Of a stretch of DNA of 64,000 nt, positions 42,684-51,911 are shown one piece after another (position 1 is the first letter of the stretch; each line of letters starts with the position of its first letter). The stretch spans positions 1 through 64,000 of the forward strand of contig NZ_CP022419.1 of NCBI RefSeq assembly GCF_002222635.1, written 5' to 3'. This stretch comes from Pseudosulfitobacter pseudonitzschiae (GTDB taxonomy: Bacteria > Pseudomonadota > Alphaproteobacteria > Rhodobacterales > Rhodobacteraceae). The notes under the pieces are model-generated. The model searched no databases, had not been told where the DNA came from, and saw only the letters and a program-made list of their open reading frames with translations. The position numbers and the translations under genes are program-made.

Positions 42684-42703
42684 AAGCAAACGATTGTTTG
42701 GTT
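42684..42703. promoter_or_regulatory. TetR operator palindrome of the mutase operon
   Basis: AAGCAAAC (42684-42691), GATT, GTTTGGTT (42696-42703) gives an inverted repeat matching in seven of eight positions, 16 bp before the TetR start at 42668. The CAAAC/GTTTG core with 4-bp centre is common among TetR operators. It differs from the palindrome at 38461. Confidence 0.72.
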
Positions 42704-42868
42704 ATTGCGGGAATTGCCCGATTTGTCAACTGACTATTGCTGTCAGAGGCGCGGGCTGCGGCTTTCGCCGGGACATAAGATCGGAGCGGGGGAACAGAGC
42801 CGCCCCCTAATCAGCCGCAGGATAAGACTGTCAAAGAATCGAAGGGACGGTTTTGCATCTGATCCCGT

Positions 42869-43555
42869 CTATCTGGAACAGGTCAGACCAAAGACCAGCA
42901 TGTGCGAAGTAAAACTGGCACTGCCGTCCGGCTTGGCGCTCTCGGAGTATTTTTGCGCCACTTGTTGTTCAACTTCCGGCGTGATCCGGGATTTCAGCCA
43001 GGGCAGGTGCATCAGATTTCGGCGGAACTGGTCGAGGTTTTCAAAGCGCAGCGGGCGGATGTAGTCGTGCCGCCCCTCAAGGCGAAACAAACTGCGCGAT
43101 TGTGCCCGTTCGAGCGCGCGAAGCGCGGCCGCGCGTTCGATGCCTTCGTCGTGAAATATCTTCAGAATATCGTTGAAATCCCCAGCATAGGCCGGTTCAC
43201 AGATATAGACATGTCCGTTTTTGCGCAAAACGCGGGACAATTCGTCAAAGGCCCCGTCCATTGCGTCGATCGGCACATGATGCAGTGATTTCATCATCAC
43301 CACCACATCCAGGCCGTGATCGCCAAACGGCAGGGCCTGTGCCTCGCCCGTCAAAAACCGCACGCCTTGGCCGGGCTTGTTGGCAGATACATCGCCAGTA
43401 TCAACGCCCGTCACGCTGGCCGCGCTGGTTTCCGCCAGAATACGGCGTGCGAAGCCGCCGCCGCCACACCCCAGATCCAGCACATCGCGCCCATCCAGCT
43501 CTATCGCCTGGCGCAGCGGCACCATTTCGTCATCGCGCACCTGGAGAGCGCTCAT
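42869..43555 (-). CDS. Class I SAM-dependent methyltransferase
   Basis: The 228-residue protein has the SAM-binding motif VLDLGCGGGGFARRIL, VTGVDTGDVS, the post-I acidic region and a MMKSLHHVPIDAMDGAFDEL segment. This resembles UbiE/small-molecule methyltransferases. Its substrate is unknown. It is the last gene of a leftward catabolic run and overlaps the lyase gene by 4 bp. A methyltransferase in a CoA-ester pathway is unexpected; methylation of a trans-aconitate-like free acid to relieve toxicity is one precedent (tam), but there is no direct evidence. Confidence 0.75.
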   Translation of the reverse strand: MSALQVRDDEMVPLRQAIELDGRDVLDLGCGGGGFARRILAETSAASVTGVDTGDVSANKPGQGVRFLTGEAQALPFGDHGLDVVVMMKSLHHVPIDAMDGAFDELSRVLRKNGHVYICEPAYAGDFNDILKIFHDEGIERAAALRALERAQSRSLFRLEGRHDYIRPLRFENLDQFRRNLMHLPWLKSRITPEVEQQVAQKYSESAKPDGSASFTSHMLVFGLTCSR

Positions 43556-44349
43556 TCCAGCCCTTCCAACAGGCGCAGGGCTCGGGCGACCACGGGGGCG
43601 TCAATCAACCGACCATCAAGCCGGATCGCGCCCTTGGCACCGGCCTCTTCGGCGACAGCCTTGATGCGTTGGGCCTGTTCGATTTCCTCGGTGCTGGGCA
43701 TGAAACCGGATTTGACCCCTTCAACCTGACCCGGGTGGATACACAGTTTTCCGCCAAAGCCCAGCCTGCGTGCGCGTGCGGTATCGCTTGCCAGAACCGT
43801 TTCATCATCCAGATTGACCGTCACGCCATCAAGCGGCGGCTCAAGCCCGGCCATGGCCGAGGCAACCACAATCCGCGAACGGGCAAACAACAGGCCCTGG
43901 TTTTCGTCTTCGACGCCAGTATCCAGCTGAAAATCGATCGATCCAAAGCCAAGTCGGCTGATGCCATCAACCTTCACCAGATCCCCGAGGTTCCACAGGC
44001 CAAGCGCGGTTTCGATCAGGGCAATCACTGGCAAACCATCCGGCAAACCAGATGTGAACCGGGACAGGCTGTCCGGATCTTCGGCCATTGGCAGCATCAC
44101 CGCCAACAAGCCGGGACTGTTCAATATGGCCAAATCGGCCTCGTGCCAGTCGGTTGAAATGGCGTTGATACGCACAATAGCCTTGCCACCTGCGGCCAGC
44201 CATTCGGCGACATGGGCGCGGGCCGCGGATTTGGCATCGGGCTGAACCGCGTCTTCCAAATCTATCACGACGGCATCCGCACCGCTTGCGGTGGCACGCG
44301 CAAAGCGTTCGGGGCGATCTCCGGGGACAAATAACAAACAATTATGCAT
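43552..44349 (-). CDS. HpcH/CitE-type CoA-ester lyase
   Basis: The 265-residue protein is a citrate-lyase-beta-like TIM barrel: LLFVPGDRPERFARA, DAVVIDLEDAVQPDAK, an IALIETALGLWNL strand with the metal Glu, and FGSIDFQLDTG with the metal Asp. It probably cleaves a citramalyl-, malyl- or beta-methylmalyl-CoA to a CoA thioester plus a 2-oxo acid. Citrate-lyase alpha and gamma genes are absent, which supports free-standing lyase action. It overlaps the methyltransferase by 4 bp and follows the GntR gene by 9 bp. Confidence 0.83.
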   Translation of the reverse strand: MHNCLLFVPGDRPERFARATASGADAVVIDLEDAVQPDAKSAARAHVAEWLAAGGKAIVRINAISTDWHEADLAILNSPGLLAVMLPMAEDPDSLSRFTSGLPDGLPVIALIETALGLWNLGDLVKVDGISRLGFGSIDFQLDTGVEDENQGLLFARSRIVVASAMAGLEPPLDGVTVNLDDETVLASDTARARRLGFGGKLCIHPGQVEGVKSGFMPSTEEIEQAQRIKAVAEEAGAKGAIRLDGRLIDAPVVARALRLLEGLE

Positions 44350-44358
44350 GATGGCCTT

Positions 44359-45093
44359 TCAGGGCAAAGCGGATGTTTTCACCCGCAATCTGTTGGAATA
44401 GGTGAACCGGTCCGCCGGATAGAGGTTGATGGCAACCTCATAGGTTTCGTGGTCATCGGTTTGATAGTGACGCGTGATGCGCAGCGCCGCATCCCTCTTT
44501 TTCGCACCCAGCTTTTCGGCCTCTTGCGCGTTAAGGCTGGTTGCGGTGATCTGCTGACGGACCTCGGCGGGGGTGACGCCAAAGCGGGCCTCGATCAGCG
44601 ACCAGATCGGCAAGGATGAGCCTTCGACGTCTGCCTGCACATCGCGGTACGCCCCCGTCACGAACACGTCGGTCAGCGCCACCGGCAAGGGGTTATCCGC
44701 AATCTTGCGCAATCCATGCAGCCTTAACCAGTTCTGTCCTTGCGCGCAGTCAAGCAGATCAACAATGTCGCCTGACGCGTGGATTTCTTCGACGTCCAGC
44801 AAATGCAGGGACACATCCTGTGCGTATTGATGCAGGTCCGACACCGTATCGCCCACTTGTGTATATCGCGGCCTGATCCGGCTGGACCGCACAATGGTGC
44901 CAACCCCGGCGCGGCGCGTGACGAGGCCCTCTGCCTCTAACCGGCGCAACGCCTCGCGGGCGGTGTGGCGGGATATGGTGAATTGCTTGCAAAGGGTATG
45001 TTCCGGGGGCAGATGACTACCCACCGGATATTGGCCCGAAAGGATGCCATCAATCAGGGCTTGTGCCACAATTGCATAGCGGGGCGTGGTCAT
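44359..45093 (-). CDS. GntR/HutC-family regulator with UTRA domain
   Basis: The 244-residue regulator has an N-terminal winged helix (GILSGQYPVGSHLPPEHTLCKQFTISRHTAREALRRLE) and a C-terminal UTRA ligand domain (SLIEARFGVTPAEVRQQITA...AALRITRHYQTDD). HutC-type proteins sense a pathway metabolite. It is inside the operon it likely regulates, between a dehydrogenase (4-bp overlap) and a CoA-ester lyase. The GGAC-TAATT-GTCC dyad before the MaoC gene is a candidate site. Confidence 0.84.
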   Translation of the reverse strand: MTTPRYAIVAQALIDGILSGQYPVGSHLPPEHTLCKQFTISRHTAREALRRLEAEGLVTRRAGVGTIVRSSRIRPRYTQVGDTVSDLHQYAQDVSLHLLDVEEIHASGDIVDLLDCAQGQNWLRLHGLRKIADNPLPVALTDVFVTGAYRDVQADVEGSSLPIWSLIEARFGVTPAEVRQQITATSLNAQEAEKLGAKKRDAALRITRHYQTDDHETYEVAINLYPADRFTYSNRLRVKTSALP

Positions 45094-46235
45094 GCGGGGT
45101 GCCTTTTGATCAGCTCTTTGGCGATCAGGATGCGTTGCAATTCATTCGTTCCCTCGCCGATGACCAGCAGCGGCGCATCGCGATAAAGACGTTCCACATC
45201 GTATTCCTTGGAATAGCCATAGGCCCCGTGGATACGCAGAGCTTCGGCGGCGTTTTCCATACTCGCCTCGGTGGCGGCATATTTGGCCATGCCTGCCTCC
45301 ATGTCGCAACGCTCGCCCCTGTCAAAAGCCTCGGCGGCGGCATTGGTCAGCAGGCGGGCGGCCTCGGTGCGGGTGGCCATTTCGCCCAGCTTCAGCTGGA
45401 TCGCCTGATGTTCGCAGATCGGCTTGCCAAAGGTTTTGCGCTGCTGGGAATAGGCCACCGCAAGATCCAACGCCGCTTCGGCCACGCCCACGCCGCGCGC
45501 TGCCACATTGATGCGGCCCAACTCCAGCCCCGACAGGATCTGTTGCAGCCCGCGCCCTTCAACCCCGCCAATCAGGCAATCGGCAGGAACGTGGTAATCC
45601 TGAAACAGCAATTCGCAGGTATCAATGCCGCGATAGCCCAGCTTTTCAAGTTTGCGCGCCACGGTGAACCCTTCGCGCTTTTCGGCGATGAACAGGCTCA
45701 TGCCCTTGTGGGCGGGGGTGGTTTTGGGATCGGTTTTGACCAACAGCGCAAGGCAGTTTCCGTGCAGCGAATTGGTGATCCAGGTCTTGGTGCCATTGAC
45801 GATATAGTCATCGCCCACGCGCTTTGCCACCGTGCGCACCGCTTGTAGATCGGTGCCACAATCGGGTTCGGTCAGGCCAACCCCACCGCGCAATTCACCG
45901 GTGGCGAAGCGGGGTAGGTAATGCTGTTTCTGGGCATCGGTGCCGTGGCGCTGCACCGCCGAGGCCATGATAAGGTGCGAATTGATGATCCCCGAAAGCG
46001 ACATCCAGCTGCGGGTGATGCGGGTGACTATCTTGGCATAGGTGCTGGTGGACAGGCCAAGCCCACCGTATTCTTCGGCGATTATGCAGCCGAACAACCC
46101 CATTTGCTTCATTTTCTCGACGATCTCGTGGGGGTATTCGTCGCGGGCCTCGAGGTCATGCACAAATGGGTCAACCTCGGCGGTCAGGAATTTTTCCAGC
46201 GCGTCAAGGATGATGGCATCGTTGTCATTGCTCAT
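45090..46235 (-). CDS. Acyl-CoA dehydrogenase, canonical type
   Basis: The 381-residue protein has the ACAD motifs GVGLTEPDCGTDLQA, TKTWITNSLHGN, RKTFGKPICEHQAIQLKLG and a C-terminal VIGEGTNELQR with the catalytic Glu in the usual place, unlike the dehydrogenase at 32280. The closest groups accept short, possibly dicarboxylic acyl-CoAs (glutaryl- and similar). It is followed by GntR (4-bp overlap) and preceded by an MmgE/PrpD gene (5 bp), so it takes part in the same pathway as the CoA-transferase, hydratase and lyase. The specificity cannot be fixed. Confidence 0.83.
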   Translation of the reverse strand: MSNDNDAIILDALEKFLTAEVDPFVHDLEARDEYPHEIVEKMKQMGLFGCIIAEEYGGLGLSTSTYAKIVTRITRSWMSLSGIINSHLIMASAVQRHGTDAQKQHYLPRFATGELRGGVGLTEPDCGTDLQAVRTVAKRVGDDYIVNGTKTWITNSLHGNCLALLVKTDPKTTPAHKGMSLFIAEKREGFTVARKLEKLGYRGIDTCELLFQDYHVPADCLIGGVEGRGLQQILSGLELGRINVAARGVGVAEAALDLAVAYSQQRKTFGKPICEHQAIQLKLGEMATRTEAARLLTNAAAEAFDRGERCDMEAGMAKYAATEASMENAAEALRIHGAYGYSKEYDVERLYRDAPLLVIGEGTNELQRILIAKELIKRHPA

Positions 46236-46240
46236 GGCCG

Positions 46241-47647
46241 TTACTCCGGATTGCCGGCCAAAAGCGCGGCCAGGCTGTTGGCGTTCGCCAGCCCGTCCAG
46301 CCCCAGAACCGCATCGCGGATATGCTCGGCGCGGCTGCGGGCGACGGCGGTGCAGGCGGTTTCGAAAAACTTCGCTTCAATTTCGGCGTTGGCCAGCGGG
46401 CGGTCTGGATTGCCCCGGTTGATTTCTTCGCGGTGGGACAGTGTCTGGCCATTCCTGAGGGTCACGATCACGTCGCCGGAATAGTATTTCGGGAAGGGCG
46501 CATCGGGGTAGTCCCCACAGGTAACTTTGGCAGCAATGGCCAGCAGGGCCGGATCATTCAGCGCGTCCAGCTCCTCTAGGCCGAAACAGCCGCGCACCAG
46601 CCCCGAGGCCACCGCCCAAGGGATCGAAAACTGCGCATCATATGAATTCTGCGGCCGCTGCTTTGTCTCAACCGGTTGGCAGACGGTTTTATGCACACCC
46701 GCAGGCACCAGGGCGCGGATACTGGCGATATCTTCGGCCATGACCCCATGCTTGCCCCGCAGCGCCATGGCGGCATCGGCGCAGGCGTGGGTGAAATGGC
46801 ACGCAGGGATCGGCTTTATCGCCACATTGTTGATTTCCCAGCTTTCGCCCAGGTTTTGCGTGGCCAGCGACAGGTCCATTTCCGCCTGTTCGGCCGCGTG
46901 CAGATACAGCGGAAACAGCCCAAAGCGCCCCTCGTAGACCGCCTTGGGGCCGACGAACCCGGCTTTGGCCATCCCCGCCGCCGTGATGCCGCCCACCCCG
47001 GCCCAACCAGGGTGCATCCGCTTGGTCCAGGCCCCATCCTGCAGAAATTCCATGCTGCCCGAAGCCATCGACAGGGCAATGCCCTGCGCATCGGCCATTT
47101 GTGCAGCGCTCAGCCCCTGAAGGCGGCTGGCAATCAGAGTCGCGGCAAACACGCCAATTATACCGGTCGGGTGATAACCGACCTGATGAAAACCGCCCCT
47201 GGCAACGGATGCAAGACGGGTGGAAACCTCCATTCCCGCAATATAGGCGCTGAGCATGTCGCGCCCACTGGCACGACGATCCGCAGCCATGCCAAGGGCG
47301 GTGGGAAAGGCCGCTGCGGTGGCGTGGGTAACGCCTGCGACATGAGTGTCATCATAATCCAGCCCATGCACGAGCAGCCCGTTCAACATCACCGCATCGC
47401 GCAACGGCAGACGAGCGCCCATGCCGATCACCTGCCCGTCACCCGACCCAAAGCTGGACAGAGCCGACAAAGTGCGATGGGCAAAGTCATACCGGGTCGA
47501 GGCCAGCGCAATCCCGACAGCGTCAAGGATCAAATGGCACGCACGGCTGCGGATATCCGCCGGGATATCGTCATGATCCAGGTTCGCCACGAAGGTTCCC
47601 AACTGCGGAGCAATCAGCCCGTTCGCGCCTAGCGTCTCATCTGTCAT
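46241..47647 (-). CDS. MmgE/PrpD-family enzyme
   Basis: The 468-residue protein matches the MmgE/PrpD fold (LILDAVGIALAS, LLVHGLDYDDTHVAGVTHATAAAFPTALG, IIGVFAATLIASRLQGL, IKPIPACHFTHACADAAMAL). The family includes 2-methylcitrate dehydratase, cis-aconitate decarboxylase (itaconate-forming) and epimerases, so the exact reaction is open. Lys and His residues of the family are present (HMTH-type and IKPIPACHFTH). It starts the run of ACAD, GntR, lyase and methyltransferase, with the MaoC gene 187 bp upstream. Confidence 0.8.
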   Translation of the reverse strand: MTDETLGANGLIAPQLGTFVANLDHDDIPADIRSRACHLILDAVGIALASTRYDFAHRTLSALSSFGSGDGQVIGMGARLPLRDAVMLNGLLVHGLDYDDTHVAGVTHATAAAFPTALGMAADRRASGRDMLSAYIAGMEVSTRLASVARGGFHQVGYHPTGIIGVFAATLIASRLQGLSAAQMADAQGIALSMASGSMEFLQDGAWTKRMHPGWAGVGGITAAGMAKAGFVGPKAVYEGRFGLFPLYLHAAEQAEMDLSLATQNLGESWEINNVAIKPIPACHFTHACADAAMALRGKHGVMAEDIASIRALVPAGVHKTVCQPVETKQRPQNSYDAQFSIPWAVASGLVRGCFGLEELDALNDPALLAIAAKVTCGDYPDAPFPKYYSGDVIVTLRNGQTLSHREEINRGNPDRPLANAEIEAKFFETACTAVARSRAEHIRDAVLGLDGLANANSLAALLAGNPE

Positions 47648-47834
47648 TTGGCTCTCTCCCAGAGTTTTGTATATTCAAAGAACGGTGTGATTTCAGGACG
47701 GAAGGCAGCCAGACCCAAGCCAGCCAGCCAGCCCTAACCAGCAAGACACCTGAAACAAAACAGCATCAAGCCTCAGGCAGCCCTGTAAAACGGCGTTTTG
47801 CCATCTTGCGCCCGCGATGCTTGCGCCAACTAAA

Positions 47835-48341
47835 TCAATAGTTTGCTTTCCCCTGCACCGCAGTTTCGCGCGAATGCACCAGTGCGCTGCGCACAAAGCT
47901 CATGAATTCGGTGCCGTCTTGTTTTATGCCCCGAGTGCGCACCGTCACGATGCCCTGTCCTGGGCGCGATTTCGACGGGCGCAGCCCCAGTATCTCGGAT
48001 TCCGCATAGATGGTGTCCCCGGGAAAAACCGGAGCGGGCAGCTTGATGTCGGTCCAGCCCAGATTGGCCACCGCCTGCCCGCTGATCTGGGGCACCGACA
48101 TGCCTGCCACGATTGCCAGGGTCAAAGTCGAATTGACCAGCGGCTTGCCGAACTCGGTCTTTTCCGCAAAGGCCGAATCGCAGTGGGCCGGGTGGTGGTT
48201 CATGGTCAGCAGTGAAAACTGGATGTTGTCGGTTTCGGTTATGGTGCGACCAGGGCGGTGTTCGTAAATGTCGCCAACCTTAAAATCCTCGAAATACATG
48301 CCAACTTCGGCGCGATAGCGGTTCTCACCGATTTTTCTCAT
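47835..48341 (-). CDS. MaoC-family (R)-hydratase/dehydratase
   Basis: The protein (168 residues from the chosen start) has the MaoC hotdog with GRTITETDNIQFSLLTMNHH, FGKPLVNSTLTLAIVAGMS, and the ESEILGLRPSKSRPGQGIVT C-terminal part. Hydratases of this kind act on mesaconyl-, itaconyl- or related enoyl-CoAs. The frame opens at 48380, but that first part contains a dyad (48362-48374); the next ATG at 48341 follows GGGATT and fits the homology, so the dyad is left upstream as an operator. The gene is divergent from the CaiB/BaiF gene at 48578. Confidence 0.82.
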   Translation of the reverse strand: MRKIGENRYRAEVGMYFEDFKVGDIYEHRPGRTITETDNIQFSLLTMNHHPAHCDSAFAEKTEFGKPLVNSTLTLAIVAGMSVPQISGQAVANLGWTDIKLPAPVFPGDTIYAESEILGLRPSKSRPGQGIVTVRTRGIKQDGTEFMSFVRSALVHSRETAVQGKANY

Positions 48342-48361
48342 AGGTAATCCCGTTCGATGCT

Positions 48362-48374
48362 GGACTAATTGTCC
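48362..48374. promoter_or_regulatory. GGAC-TAATT-GTCC dyad between MaoC and CoA-transferase genes
   Basis: A 4-bp inverted repeat around TAATT lies in the 236-bp gap between divergent MaoC and CaiB/BaiF genes. The GTCC is followed by GGACAT, which extends it by overlap. GntR/HutC-type sites are short dyads around an A/T core, so this could serve the regulator encoded at 44359. The short arms make it tentative. Confidence 0.4.
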
Positions 48375-48577
48375 GGACATTTATATCAACGCCCAGACAC
48401 CCCGTCAACAAAGGCTTGTCATGATGCGCAGCACCGACCAGAACCCAACTGATAAATCGGCCGACATTCGTTCTGATCGCCCCGGTCACGCGCGCATGAT
48501 CAGAACGCAAACAGCGCGCGGCGCCAAGAAGCCCCGAATGTGCCGGGCATGCCGCGATCCAATTGAGGAGTTGAACC

Positions 48578-49702
48578 ATGCAACCATTAAACGGGCTTCT
48601 TGTTATCTCACTGGAGCAAGCCGTTGCCGGGCCGATGGCCAGCCAACGGCTGGCGGATGCCGGGGCACGGGTCATCAAGATCGAGCGCGTCGGCGGAGAA
48701 ACCGCGCGCCATTATGATGCCGTTGTGAAAGGCACGAGCGCTTATTTCGCATCGCTGAACCGTGGCAAGGAAAGCGCCGAGCTGAACATAAAAGAGCCAT
48801 CGGATCGTGATGTGCTAGAACGCATGATCGCCACGGCAGATGTCTTTATTCGCAACATTGCGCCCGGTGCGGCGGCACGGCTTGGGCTGGATGCGAAAGA
48901 TCTGGCCGAGAAATACCCGCGCCTGATTGTGGTGGATATCTTTGGCTATGACCAGAACAGTTCTTATGCCAAACGGTTGGCTTACGACATGCTGATTCAG
49001 GCGGAAAGTGGCCTTTGCGACGTCACGGGAACCCCGGAAGAGCCTGTAAAGGTAGGCGTTTCGGTCGCAGACCTCAGCACTGGCATTGCCGCCTATTCAG
49101 CCGTGCTCGAAGCCCTGCTGGAACGCGGCATCAGCGGCAGAGGCAAGGCGATCGAAATCCGCATGTTCGATGTGATGGCCGAACTGATGAGCGTGCCGTT
49201 GCTGCATTACGATTATGCCGGGAAAACACCCAAGCGGGTTGGGTTGGCGCACACGGTGATCGCCCCTTACGGCAAATTTTCCTGTAAGGATGGCGATATC
49301 ATTCTGGTCTGTCAGCAGCACTCAGAATGGCTCCGCTTTTGTGAGGGCGTGCTGCAAATGCCTGACCTGCCCCAGGATAAACGGTTTATCAGCAATGCGG
49401 ACCGCGTCGCCAACCTGGAGTCATTGTTCGAAATTATCGGCAAAGTCTGCGCCACGCTTACCCGCGCTGAGATCACAAAACGGCTGGATGCCTGGAAACT
49501 GCCCTGGGCCAATGTTTCCACCCTGCCCGATTTGTCCACCCACCCCGCCCTGCGCCGGATCGACATCTCACTGGAGGGGGACCAGACCGCTACACTTCCG
49601 GCCTCGCCTGTGCGTGATGATATCAAGTCACGCCGGGTGCCGGGTACAGGCGAACACACAGAGGTGCTGCGTAAGGAGTTCGGGCCATCAGCCAGCCTGT
49701 GA
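48578..49702 (+). CDS. CaiB/BaiF-family (type III) CoA-transferase
   Basis: The 374-residue protein is a type III CoA-transferase: NGLLVISLEQAVAGPMASQR with the ADP-binding start, a DVFIRNIAPGAAARLGL segment, ending DLSTHPALRRIDI. The catalytic Asp should be in the PRLIVVDIFGYDQNSSY region. It moves CoA onto a free acid from a CoA donor such as succinyl- or acetyl-CoA. The ATG follows GAGGAG (48565-48570). It is divergent from the MaoC-MmgE-ACAD-GntR-lyase genes and upstream of a TRAP uptake system, so it likely activates the acid that is brought in. Confidence 0.86.
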   Translation: MQPLNGLLVISLEQAVAGPMASQRLADAGARVIKIERVGGETARHYDAVVKGTSAYFASLNRGKESAELNIKEPSDRDVLERMIATADVFIRNIAPGAAARLGLDAKDLAEKYPRLIVVDIFGYDQNSSYAKRLAYDMLIQAESGLCDVTGTPEEPVKVGVSVADLSTGIAAYSAVLEALLERGISGRGKAIEIRMFDVMAELMSVPLLHYDYAGKTPKRVGLAHTVIAPYGKFSCKDGDIILVCQQHSEWLRFCEGVLQMPDLPQDKRFISNADRVANLESLFEIIGKVCATLTRAEITKRLDAWKLPWANVSTLPDLSTHPALRRIDISLEGDQTATLPASPVRDDIKSRRVPGTGEHTEVLRKEFGPSASL

Positions 49703-50696
49703 ACAAGGTTGATACTGACCACCTTCGCAATAGAGGCGCCGCTCGGAAAAGGGTGAGGACATCATCACGCACAGGCGAGACACCTCTGCGCCAGGCCAGG
49801 CCCCTGCCCGGGCTTGGCGCGCTGAAATCGCTCCGTCATTGGGATTGCAACCGTTGCGTGTGGCCGAGCCGCTTCTTCTGTACGCCTACAAAACGGACCG
49901 GGCGGGTCGATCTGTGGGCTCGCGACAGTTCTCCCGCCCCCGACATGCGCCCCACACAGATTGGGGTTTGATGCCCTCCAACACCAGAAGGTTTCGGCCG
50001 TCCTATTCTTTCCGCTTGGAGGCACCGGCCAGGACAACGCGTGGGCGGGGCGGTGTGCGCCACCAATCAGCAGGTCAAACACCTCATCTCTCAGGTTAGG
50101 TTGAGGGGGCAGCTCCATGAGGCGAGCCGCTTCAGCGCCCATTTACTTACTCAGCAACACCGGGAGCTCAAAATATTCATGCATTTTCAAATTCTTGGGT
50201 GCGTCTAAATGAAAACTGAATTCAGGAACTTTTCTATTTCTTCGGAAGAACGATCTTCTGTATAAGAAATCTATAGGACTCGGCGATTCGCCGTTGGCAC
50301 ATGAAACTCTGCCATCGGCAACGAGCGGAAAAAACTCTGGGGAGGGTATAGTTTTTTTGCGAATAGCGCTGGCAAAGCACAATCGAAGCTTCGCCTTTCG
50401 GGGTCGCCTAGTGAGCTATGTTCGCTATCGTCCTGGAGTCGCAATTTGAATGAAGCCTGCGCGCGACGGGGTGCTGATCCTGCCAAAACTTGGCCGTCAC
50501 CTCAGGCGTTGGATGCCATGAATATGTCTGAACGCGGAGAAATCACGTGTCAAAGCTAAGGACAGCGCGAGCAATGGGAACCGATAGAAGAACAACCTAA
50601 CCACAAAACGAAACACCCGTGCGATTATGCCGTGCGGATGATCGGCGTCATCAACAAGTGAGGCGCCAACACTATGATATCGAACTGGAGGAATAC
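49703..50696 (+). other. 1-kb gap without a supportable gene
   Basis: No frame here has the length, start site and composition of a clear gene. The left half (49.7-50.1 kb) is GC-rich with an unassigned antisense frame at 49765-50142 that could be a decayed gene or an element tail. The right half (50.15-50.6 kb) is AT-rich. The last ~80 bp carry the ribosome site (GGAGG at 50686-50690) of the TRAP gene that follows. A promoter for that gene must lie in this region. Confidence 0.4.
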
Positions 50697-51848
50697 ATGC
50701 ACTATCTGAAGAAACTAAAGCTCACGACAGCGGGATTTGGCCTTGTGGCTACTCTCAGCGCCACAGGCGTTGCAGCAGAAACCCTGAACTACGCCATCGG
50801 CTTTCCGCCCGGCGGTGCCGCAACCGACGGCATCAAGGAGTTCAACGAGTTGCTGTCAGCCGAGGGCGACGTCAAGCTGAAGGTCTTTGAACTCTCGCTG
50901 TTGAATCTGAAAGAAACCGCACCGGGCGTGCGCGATGGTCTGGCTGATGCGGGCTATGTCATCACCGCCTATTACCCGGCAGAATTTTCCGAAATCAACT
51001 TGCCGGCAGAAATGTCGATGCTGACCAATATCGGCACGCCGCCCAAATCTTCGGGCGCTGTGATGGCTGGAGTGATCACCGAATACGCAATGCTGCATTG
51101 CCTCGATTGTCAGGCGCAATTCAAACGTGAGAACCAAGTATTCCTGGGGGCGATGGGCACTTCGGAATACGTCAGCCTGTGTACGTCTCCGATCCGCGCC
51201 GCTGAGGACCTGAAGGGCAAAAAGATGCGTTCTTCCATCGCCGCGATGGGCCGTTGGGCAGAAAGCTTTGGCGGGACCAAAGTGTCGCTGCCGGCCAACG
51301 ACATCTACGAGGCGATGTCGCAGGGCGTGGTGGACTGCGCGATGATTTCCGCCCCAGAATTGGGCAACCTGCAACTGTTTGATGTGACTAAATATATCAC
51401 GCTGAATGCACCCGGCGGATCTTTTTCCGGTGTTGGCGCGCTGAATGTGAATCTGGACACATGGCATGACATGTCGGCGGAAGACCGGGCGCGCCTGATC
51501 GCGATGGCCCCCTATAACACTTCCTATGTGACGGTGAATTATTCAGATAATGCCGCGACCGATCTGGAAAAGGCCACAGAAATGGGTGTCGAAATCATCG
51601 AGGCACCGCAGGCGCTGCGGGATGCGACCGAAGCTTTCGTCACACAGGACATTGAGCTGATCAAGACCAACTTTGCCAATGACTATGGCCTACAGAACGT
51701 TGATGAAAAAGTCGAAATCATCATCGCTCTGATTGAAAAGTGGAAAGGCTTGACTGACGGAATCTACAACGACAAAGACGCTCTGGCGCAAGTCTATGCG
51801 GCAGAAATCTTTTCGAAAGTCGCGCCTGACACCTACTACATGGACTAA
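50697..51848 (+). CDS. dctP: TRAP transporter substrate-binding protein DctP
   Basis: The 383-residue protein has a signal peptide (KLKLTTAGFGLVATLSATGVAAE) and a DctP-type fold: LNYAIGFPPGGAATDG, FSEINLPAEMSMLTNIGTPP, LKGKKMRSSIAAMGRWAESF and MSQGVVDCAMISAPELGNLQ. The usual DctP Arg is in the LKGKKMR region, so a carboxylate ligand is likely. The frame extends upstream to 50619, but GGAGG (50686-50690) fits the ATG at 50697. It is followed by a strong terminator at 51860-51890, which would make more binding protein than permease. Confidence 0.88.
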   Translation: MHYLKKLKLTTAGFGLVATLSATGVAAETLNYAIGFPPGGAATDGIKEFNELLSAEGDVKLKVFELSLLNLKETAPGVRDGLADAGYVITAYYPAEFSEINLPAEMSMLTNIGTPPKSSGAVMAGVITEYAMLHCLDCQAQFKRENQVFLGAMGTSEYVSLCTSPIRAAEDLKGKKMRSSIAAMGRWAESFGGTKVSLPANDIYEAMSQGVVDCAMISAPELGNLQLFDVTKYITLNAPGGSFSGVGALNVNLDTWHDMSAEDRARLIAMAPYNTSYVTVNYSDNAATDLEKATEMGVEIIEAPQALRDATEAFVTQDIELIKTNFANDYGLQNVDEKVEIIIALIEKWKGLTDGIYNDKDALAQVYAAEIFSKVAPDTYYMD

Positions 51849-51859
51849 ATTCATTGAAG

Positions 51860-51890
51860 GGGCGGGTGCGATGCGGCCGCCCTTTTTTTT
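51860..51890 (+). terminator. Attenuating terminator between dctP and dctQ
   Basis: GGGCGG (51860-51865) and CCGCCC (51877-51882) form a stem followed by eight T residues (51883-51890). It lies between dctP and dctQ. Partial read-through would supply the permease at a lower level than the abundant binding protein. Confidence 0.85.
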
Positions 51891-51911
51891 GACGCATATA
51901 AGGAGGATGTG

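Noticed and set aside
47690-47760. Short AGCC-type tandem repeats between MmgE/PrpD and MaoC
   Set aside because: Too short and irregular to be a CRISPR or a functional repeat array.
49765-50142. Minus-strand 125-codon frame between CaiB/BaiF and dctP
   Set aside because: Pro- and Arg-rich composition, no ribosome site and no recognisable family, so it is not called a gene.
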